A stretch of 7,732 nt of DNA, from NCBI GenBank assembly GCA_002293245.1, contig DBCV01000040.1, positions 9,869-17,600 of the forward strand, in the 5' to 3' direction. The notes beneath the pieces are model-generated. The model was not told where the DNA came from, made no database searches, and saw only the letters and a list, made by a program, of their open reading frames with translations. Positions 1-3,738 of the stretch are shown piece by piece. Origin of the DNA: Candidatus Saccharibacteria bacterium UBA949. Its GTDB lineage: Bacteria; Patescibacteriota; Saccharimonadia; Saccharimonadales; Saccharimonadaceae. Position 1 is the stretch's first letter; each line of letters starts with the position of its first letter. The position numbers and the translations under genes were made by a program.

Positions 1-1485
1 GCTGAACGACGTCCCTTTGTTGCGAGGATTGGCGAGAACAGCAGTGAATGGATCTTCGACACCAGAGTTGACCAAAAGGAAATTGAAGTAAACGGACGTT
101 TGTATGTACGCGACGAAGACACCCTAGACACTTGGTTCTCATCCGGACAATGGCCATACATCGTCACCGACCACCTAGAAAAAGGCGACCTCGCGCGATT
201 CTACCCCAACAACGTAATGGAAAATGGCCTCGACCTCCTCTTCCCCTGGGACTCCCGCATGATCATGCTCGGCCTCTACCGCACCGGTCAAGTCCCCTTC
301 AAGGAATTATACCTCCACGGCATGGTTCTGGATGAACATGGCCAAAAAATGAGCAAAAGCAAAGGCAACGTCATCAACCCCATGGAAGTCATTGCCGAAT
401 ACGGCGCCGACGCCTTTCGCCTCGGCATCGTTTCCGCCCGCTCGGCCGGCCAAAGCCAAGCCTTTTCCCTGCAGAGAGTCGTAGCCGGCCGCAACCTCTG
501 CAACAAACTCTGGAACATCGCACGATTTATCCAAAGTAAGGCCGACGAATTCGGATCCGCCAGCGCGGCGCCCACCTCATTCGGAGGTAATTCTCGAAGA
601 ACGGCGAGAGGATTAGCGACGAGCCCCGTAACGACGGGCGCGAGGAGCGTGCCGACGAATGACGGTGGGCGCAAAGAGCTATCTCCCGGAGACTCTGCTG
701 GTGATATAATCGCCAGCTGGATTCGAACCGAACTAACAGACGCCACGGCCAAAGTCGATCAACTCCTCTCCGAATACCGCTTCTCCGAAGCCGTCGAAAC
801 CGTCCATTCAGCAATCTGGAACACTGTCGCCGACTGGTTTATCGAAGCCGAAAAAACTGACAATAATGTCAATCTGATGAAGCAAGTTCTTGAGCAAACC
901 CTAAAGCTGGTCCACCCCTTCGCTCCCTTTGTCAGCGAAACCATCTGGCAAAACCTATCCTGGACCTCCGGCATCCTAGCAGCACAAAAATATGCACTTG
1001 GTGATATAAAAAGCGCAACCGCCAGTGAGATGCGCTCAGCTCACGCAAAATTTACCGAGATCCAAAACCTCATTACCGAGGTTCGCCGCATCACTAGCGA
1101 CCTGCCGAAAGGCAAGTACGCGCTAGCAGTCAAGGACAGCAAATTAGTCAAGCAGCAAACCGAATTGATTGAGTCTTTGGCCAAGCTTAGTAGCGTCAAA
1201 GAGGCGAATGATACCACAGAGTCAAACCTGGAAGGCCTGCCTTTAACCGGTTGGTCCGGAGAAGCTTGGCTTGAAATATCATCAGAAGAGCTACGCAATT
1301 ACAAAACTAGGCTACAGGAGCGAATAGAGTCAACATCGTCCGAAGTCAAGCTATTTGAATCCCGTCTAGCCAACCAAAACTACCTCAAAAAAGCTCCGAC
1401 TGAGCTTGTCCAGGAAACCCAGGCCCAGCTTGGCGCAAAAAAGGTTGCCTTGGAAAGGCTGCAAAACGAGTTTTCCCATCTGTAA
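1..1485 (+). CDS. valS: Valyl-tRNA synthetase, 3' part (start lies outside the window)
   Basis: The enzyme charges tRNA-Val with valine in the cytoplasm and is a class Ia synthetase. The frame is open from base 1, so the gene begins upstream; the in-frame TTG at 100 is internal, because codons 1-33 read as continuous protein. About 494 residues are visible of a family that usually has 850-950. In order they show the class Ia motif DTWFSSGQWPY (about residues 41-51), a divergent LLFPWDSRMIMLGLY stretch, the ATP-binding KMSKSKGN loop (about 117-124), the anticodon-binding helical domain (from about 236), and a C-terminal coiled-coil tRNA-binding arm (about 425-494) with the typical NxxYLKKAPxELV pattern. 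Oddity: the linker after NKLWNIARFI is about 35-40 residues longer than usual and Arg/Gly/Ser/Thr-rich; it matches the palindrome at 568-672. The gene ends at TAA, 45 bp from the convergent methyltransferase stop. Confidence 0.95.
   Translation, partial: AERRPFVARIGENSSEWIFDTRVDQKEIEVNGRLYVRDEDTLDTWFSSGQWPYIVTDHLEKGDLARFYPNNVMENGLDLLFPWDSRMIMLGLYRTGQVPFKELYLHGMVLDEHGQKMSKSKGNVINPMEVIAEYGADAFRLGIVSARSAGQSQAFSLQRVVAGRNLCNKLWNIARFIQSKADEFGSASAAPTSFGGNSRRTARGLATSPVTTGARSVPTNDGGRKELSPGDSAGDIIASWIRTELTDATAKVDQLLSEYRFSEAVETVHSAIWNTVADWFIEAEKTDNNVNLMKQVLEQTLKLVHPFAPFVSETIWQNLSWTSGILAAQKYALGDIKSATASEMRSAHAKFTEIQNLITEVRRITSDLPKGKYALAVKDSKLVKQQTELIESLAKLSSVKEANDTTESNLEGLPLTGWSGEAWLEISSEELRNYKTRLQERIESTSSEVKLFESRLANQNYLKKAPTELVQETQAQLGAKKVALERLQNEFSHL
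568..672 (+). repeat. 105-bp imperfect palindromic element inserted in frame in valS
   Basis: Seen: the outer arms 568-583 and 656-672 are complementary over 16 bp with one bulged base (C663). Inside, 592-596 can pair with 605-609 (TCTCG/CGAGA) and 625-629 with 634-638 (CCCGT/ACGGG). This gives a three-way, cloverleaf-like fold; alternatively 593-596 pairs with 641-644. The arms span exactly 105 bp and start on a codon boundary, so the element adds 35 codons without a frameshift. They encode a polar, Gly/Arg/Thr-rich peptide. The position is a tolerant linker of ValRS. This resembles in-frame palindromic repeats known in Rickettsia genes, but homology to those is not claimed. A 10-bp direct repeat GCCGACGAAT occurs at 541-550 and 651-660; its 110-bp spacing is not a multiple of three, so it is unlikely to be a simple target-site duplication. 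No second copy of the element was seen in this window. Confidence 0.6.
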
Positions 1486-1505
1486 AACACCTCAAGCTTC
1501 ACACG

Positions 1506-1530
1506 AACTGTTGTAAAATTTACAACGGTT
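1506..1530. terminator. Hairpin between convergent valS and methyltransferase genes
   Basis: AAC-T-GTTGTAAA-A-TTTACAAC-G-GTT forms a 12-step stem with one T-G wobble and almost no loop. It fills the 45-bp gap between the valS stop (1485) and the methyltransferase stop (1531-1533) and begins on the base right after the methyltransferase TGA. There is no clear U-run on either strand, so a bidirectional terminator role is inferred from position and symmetry only. Its core (1510-1526) also recurs upstream of the methyltransferase gene. Confidence 0.45.
1510..1526. repeat. Copy 1 of GTTGT-N4-TTTACAAC motif flanking the methyltransferase
   Basis: GTTGTAAAATTTACAAC is 17 bp with perfect 8-bp half sites around one central base. 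It shares 13 of 17 bases, same orientation and same arm spacing, with 2471-2487 on the other side of the methyltransferase gene. It lies 4 bp beyond the gene's stop. Candidate roles are a recombination or insertion boundary, a regulator site, or part of a terminator. Confidence 0.45.
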
Positions 1531-2433
1531 TCAAGCACCAGTATCAACCAGTCTTTCCTTGGCGATTTTCACATATTTTGCCTCGATCTCAAAGCCAATT
1601 CCTTTCCGTCCCAAAAGCTGCGCAGCCAGCACCGTAGTACCCGATCCAGCAAACGGGTCTAGTACCACCTGTCCGCGTCTCGTCACCAGCTCAATCAGCG
1701 CCCCCATCAGCTTGAGCGGTTTTTGGGCTGGGTGCAACCTATTCTCACCCTTACTGTAGCCTATACACAGGATATTATCCGGATTCGGTGCATACTTCAA
1801 AAACGCCTTCTCATTAAAAGCCCCCACACCATATTTTGCCATATTGTCCGCGAGGGAAGTCCCAATTGCATGCGGTTTTACGAACCACAAAATCGGTTCA
1901 TAGATTGGTCCCAAGTTCCCCAGCCGCCACCCGGAGCGCGTTGACGAAACGACCGTATCTCCTCGCCGCCTATACACTTCTGCCAGCCGTTGGGCCCGGC
2001 GCGCCGCTTTGGGTTGGACCCAAGCGATACTGTCCTTATACAAGAACCCCGAATCCTCCATCGCACAAATACATCTGTGTGCCATTCGTCTGCCGGCGAA
2101 AACAAACGCCGATGCGCCCGGTTTTAGCACTCTCAACCACTCCGGCGCCCAAGCCTTGCACCAGTCATAGTACTGCATCGGGATCTGCCTATCCGCCCCT
2201 GACCAACCATTTAGAGGTTTTCCGCGTTTCCCAAACACCTCGCCAGCCCTCTGTTGTGCCGGGCTTTGCCCCATATATGCCGCATTTGCGTTATCATGCA
2301 ACACGTCCCAATCCGCAAAACCTATTCCATACGGAATATCGCTCAGTATCAGATGTACCGACTCATCTTTCAATTGCTTTATCAATTCTCGACCGTCGCC
2401 CTGCTGCACTACACCTCGTACGTCCCTCTTCAT
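1531..2433 (-). CDS. Orphan site-specific DNA methyltransferase (N4-cytosine or N6-adenine, beta class)
   Basis: The 300-residue protein should transfer a methyl group from S-adenosylmethionine to the exocyclic amine of adenine or cytosine in DNA. Motif IV is S-D-I-P-Y at residues 31-35, a variant of (D/S)PPY. Near the C-terminus come HPAQKPLKLM (234-243, motif X-like) and the SAM-binding DPFAGSGTT (259-267, motif I), followed by GFEIE (280-284). Catalytic motif before SAM motif is the beta-class order. The region between holds a distinctive GRRMAHRC stretch (114-121) and a basic segment (about 142-170) that may form the target-recognition part. Length is complete for the family. The ATG at 2433 is chosen because a consensus -10 sits exactly 6 bp upstream, predicting a leaderless mRNA; there is no SD. 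No restriction endonuclease or specificity gene is adjacent, so it is likely a solitary, perhaps horizontally acquired, methylase. Base specificity cannot be read from the motifs. Confidence 0.9.
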   Translation of the reverse strand: MKRDVRGVVQQGDGRELIKQLKDESVHLILSDIPYGIGFADWDVLHDNANAAYMGQSPAQQRAGEVFGKRGKPLNGWSGADRQIPMQYYDWCKAWAPEWLRVLKPGASAFVFAGRRMAHRCICAMEDSGFLYKDSIAWVQPKAARRAQRLAEVYRRRGDTVVSSTRSGWRLGNLGPIYEPILWFVKPHAIGTSLADNMAKYGVGAFNEKAFLKYAPNPDNILCIGYSKGENRLHPAQKPLKLMGALIELVTRRGQVVLDPFAGSGTTVLAAQLLGRKGIGFEIEAKYVKIAKERLVDTGA

Positions 2434-2439
2434 ATGCTA

Positions 2440-2448
2440 ATTATATCA
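2440..2448 (-). promoter_or_regulatory. Extended -10 promoter of the methyltransferase, predicted leaderless
   Basis: On the minus strand the sequence reads TGATATAAT, a perfect TATAAT (2445-2440) preceded by the extended -10 TG. No good -35 is present at 16-18 bp, as expected for an extended -10 promoter. Placing the last T at -7 puts +1 at 2433, the A of the ATG. The repeat at 2471-2487 would lie near -39 to -55, a normal position for an activator or repressor site. Confidence 0.6.
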
Positions 2449-2470
2449 GATGGAAAAAACCCCACCACAT

Positions 2471-2487
2471 GTTGTGGTTTTTACAAC
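2471..2487. repeat. Copy 2 of GTTGT-N4-TTTACAAC motif, upstream of the methyltransferase
   Basis: GTTGTGGTTTTTACAAC has GTTGT/ACAAC arms with the same 7-bp centre length as the copy at 1510-1526 and matches it at 13 of 17 positions in the same orientation. It lies 38 bp before the methyltransferase ATG and between the two divergent promoters, so it could also serve as an operator. The overlapping CCACA-TGT-TGTGG (2465-2477) is a second small inverted repeat. Confidence 0.4.
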
Positions 2488-2536
2488 ACCTGCATCTGTA
2501 ATCATTAGCATTTTCCCACAACATAGCGTAAAAGTA

Positions 2537-2565
2537 TTGACTTTTCTGACCGGGTGTGCTACAAT
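2537..2565 (+). promoter_or_regulatory. Sigma70-type promoter of the orphan cluster
   Basis: TTGACT (2537-2542) and TACAAT (2560-2565) are separated by exactly 17 bp; five of six bases match the consensus in each box. Placing the last T at -7 puts +1 at 2572, the A of an ATG. Transcription would run rightwards through the structured leader into the genes at 2826 and 3209, divergent from the methyltransferase. Confidence 0.7.
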
Positions 2566-2571
2566 CAAAAC

Positions 2572-2589
2572 ATGAGATCGAGCAATTGA
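2572..2589 (+). CDS. Possible leaderless 5-codon leader peptide
   Basis: ATG-AGA-TCG-AGC-AAT-TGA would encode MRSSN. Its ATG coincides with the predicted +1 of the promoter at 2537-2565, the same geometry as at the methyltransferase promoter. A frame this short can occur by chance, so only the coincidence with +1 supports it. If translated, it would be a leader peptide at the 5' end of a long structured 5' UTR. Confidence 0.25.
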   Translation: MRSSN

Positions 2590-2812
2590 CCTCATAGCCT
2601 AGCGGATTCGGTGTAAACCTGACCCGCTCGCACATTTCAAAATCGTCTTTGTCTAACCCAAGTTCCCATCTCAAAGCCCTTCAGGCGATACCACCTAGTC
2701 GTTTTTGCCACTCGGCAGGCGTAAATACACGTCTCCCGGCTGGCAAAAAAGACAACCGACCGTAGAGCATGCCGATAATAAACTTCAATAGTTTATAAAG
2801 TTCCGGTCAAAC
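2572..2812 (+). ncRNA. Structured 5' leader RNA (candidate regulatory RNA)
   Basis: About 240 nt lie between the promoter and the SD of the 63-aa gene, without a convincing coding frame on this strand. Three foldable parts are seen. Hairpin A (2602-2627) has an 11-step stem with two mismatches and a GTAA tetraloop of the GNRA class. Hairpin B (2702-2749) is a long arm of 9 bp, mismatch, 4 bp, mismatch, 6 bp, with loop AAATAC (2723-2728); it opens with TTTTTGCCA and closes with TGGCAAAAA. Hairpin C (2778-2796) is ATAAACT-TCAAT-AGTTTAT, enclosed by GACCG (2758-2762) pairing with CGGTC (2804-2808), which ends a few bases before the SD. No known riboswitch class was recognised, and no U-run follows any of the stems, so control of translation initiation is more likely than attenuation. 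An independent small RNA is also possible. Confidence 0.45.
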
Positions 2813-2825
2813 AGGAGGTATTACC

Positions 2826-3017
2826 ATGAAAAGCAGAAAGTACACAAAAAGCGCGGCGAACCGTGTAGCTGCCGCAATGCTCAAAGATGTTCTCGAATTA
2901 AAAGAGTTATCAGGGAAGTTAACTGCTGCGGACACACGAGTGCTGAACGATATTCGTGAAGCCAGGCTTCTTGACGAGTTCGCCAAGAAGTCCAGAGCGA
3001 CAATTGACCTCGCATAA
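2826..3017 (+). CDS. Small basic helical protein of unknown function (63 aa)
   Basis: The start is well supported: AGGAGGT at 2813-2819 lies 6 nt before the ATG. The N-terminus is rich in Lys and Arg (KSRKYTKSAANRVAA) and the rest reads as amphipathic helix (LKDVLELKELSGKL, then DIREARLLDEFAKKS). There is no signal peptide, membrane segment, cysteine or recognised domain. A small nucleic-acid-binding or antitoxin-like role would suit the charge and size, but nothing in the sequence proves it. It is the first clear gene of a rightward cluster with the 146-aa gene at 3209. Its TAA stop (3015-3017) is the loop of the hairpin 3006-3025. CAATTGACCTC near its 3' end (3001-3011) also occurs in the leader (2583-2593). 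Confidence 0.7.
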   Translation: MKSRKYTKSAANRVAAAMLKDVLELKELSGKLTAADTRVLNDIREARLLDEFAKKSRATIDLA

Positions 3018-3025
3018 TGCGGGTC
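3006..3025 (+). other. Hairpin with the stop codon of the 63-aa gene as its loop
   Basis: GACC-t-CGCA pairs with TGCG-GGTC over 8 bp with one bulged T, and the three-base loop TAA is the stop codon itself. It is followed by AAAAAGAC rather than a U-run, so it is not an intrinsic terminator for this strand. It could slow termination or protect the 3' end of a processed message. Confidence 0.4.
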
Positions 3026-3040
3026 AAAAAGACAAGAGAC

Positions 3041-3140
3041 GAGATTATAGGTCGCGCCGTAAGGTATTCGCCCAAGCGCGACCTCTCTCCATGTTTTTAC
3101 CGCCAATAACCGCACTCCACCGTTGGAGTCCAATTATTGG
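3041..3140 (+). other. Structured intercistronic segment between the 63-aa and 146-aa genes
   Basis: The 191-nt gap between the two genes holds two clear hairpins. AGGTCGCGC (3049-3057) pairs perfectly with GCGCGACCT (3076-3084), with GAGA/TCTC able to extend the base; ATGTTTTT follows at 3091-3098, a possible but distant U-run. Next, CCAATAA (3103-3109) pairs with TTATTGG (3134-3140) around an inner ACTCCA-CCGT-TGGAGT hairpin (3114-3129). No strong promoter was found in the gap. It may be a processing site, a partial terminator that lowers expression of the downstream gene, or part of a regulatory RNA. Confidence 0.4.
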
Positions 3141-3208
3141 TCGTCAAGACCTTGTACGTTTAAGTATTTTCATGTTTGCTACCTGAAGAATAGAAGGGGA
3201 TGGCCGCA

Positions 3209-3649
3209 ATGGTCGGTTGTAATGCAAAAAAACAGATGAAGAATGCACTAAAAACAATCGCACGGTTGGGCAACAAAGCCATTCGGCTCCGTTCATCCGC
3301 AGACAAGTTATTCCAAAAATGCTATGGCTGCCCGATGCCCAAAGGTGACAACGAAGAAGCCTTTTTGGAATACCTCGAGAAGTCTCGCGGCATCAGAGCC
3401 CGAAAAATTGTCGACGGCAACCTGACGCTAAAAGTGCAGAAAGCAGCGCAAAAACTACCGACTCTCAGCCACACTTTTATGGTTGCCTGTGGCGATAGAC
3501 TCGAGGAGTTGGCGAAAGCCGACAACGACGAGCTAAACGACGCGTATGAGCGCCTAGTCGCGAAATGCAATGAAGCGTTTCGTGCCTATTGCGAATGCGT
3601 CGAACGGCTTTCGGATGCGCTCCAAGAGTATCAAGACCTCGTAGAGTAG
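3209..3649 (+). CDS. Helical soluble protein of unknown function (146 aa)
   Basis: I do not recognise this family. The protein has a basic N-terminal third (MVGCNAKKQMKNALKTIARLG...), a central CYGCP pair, and an acidic helical C-terminal part (about residues 85-146) with heptad-like spacing and several Cys (CNEAF, CECVERL). No signal peptide or membrane segment is seen. The first in-frame ATG is at 3200, but the purine-rich AGAAGGGG (3192-3199) abuts it; the ATG at 3209 has that SD 9 nt upstream and is preferred. Starting at 3200 would add three residues. It is probably co-transcribed with the 63-aa gene. The six cysteines, including CYGC, could bind metal, but no known zinc motif is complete. 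The small-basic plus larger-helical pair recalls bicistronic toxin-antitoxin layouts in outline only. Confidence 0.75.
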   Translation: MVGCNAKKQMKNALKTIARLGNKAIRLRSSADKLFQKCYGCPMPKGDNEEAFLEYLEKSRGIRARKIVDGNLTLKVQKAAQKLPTLSHTFMVACGDRLEELAKADNDELNDAYERLVAKCNEAFRAYCECVERLSDALQEYQDLVE

Positions 3650-3661
3650 CGAGGTGAAAAC

Positions 3662-3676
3662 ATGAAGATCCGTTAG
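3662..3676 (+). CDS. Possible 4-codon frame (MKIR) with its own SD
   Basis: GAGGTG (3651-3656) is followed after 5 nt by ATG-AAG-ATC-CGT-TAG. It starts 12 nt after the stop of the 146-aa gene and ends one base before the terminator stem at 3678. A ribosome stopped here would cover the left arm of that stem. It may be chance, but the SD and spacing are good. Confidence 0.25.
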   Translation: MKIR

Positions 3677-3677
3677 C

Positions 3678-3715
3678 AAATCCTCGGGCAGGCATATCGC
3701 ACCGGGGATTTTTCC
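3678..3715 (+). terminator. Intrinsic terminator of the orphan cluster, with an overlapping alternative hairpin
   Basis: AAATCCTCGG (3678-3687) pairs with CCGGGGATTT (3702-3711) over 10 steps including one T-G wobble, and TT follows to complete a run of five T. A second stem, GGGCAGG (3686-3692) with CCTGCCC (3714-3720), uses part of the same bases, so the two cannot form together. The second is followed by AGGTTTTT (3721-3728), itself a U-run. The site lies between the convergent 146-aa and DUF2207 genes. Confidence 0.6.
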
Positions 3716-3738
3716 TGCCCAGGTTTTTCCGGGGCGGC

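Noticed and set aside
541..660. Direct repeat GCCGACGAAT (541-550, 651-660) as a target-site duplication of the valS insertion
   Set aside because: The spacing of 110 bp is not a multiple of three, so precise removal would break the frame, and the second copy lies inside the right arm of the palindrome.
288..752. Minus-strand open frame of 154 codons inside valS
   Set aside because: It lies opposite strong ValRS motifs including KMSKS and the palindromic element; it is a shadow of the real gene.
2441..2674. A 77-codon minus-strand open frame upstream of the methyltransferase with many Cys
   Set aside because: It overlaps the methyltransferase promoter and lies antisense to the folded leader, has no SD and no recognisable family; the codon pattern looks accidental.
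2583..3011. 11-bp direct repeat CAATTGACCTC (2583-2593, 3001-3011)
   Set aside because: A single 11-base match is expected several times by chance in a window of this size, and flanking similarity is slight.
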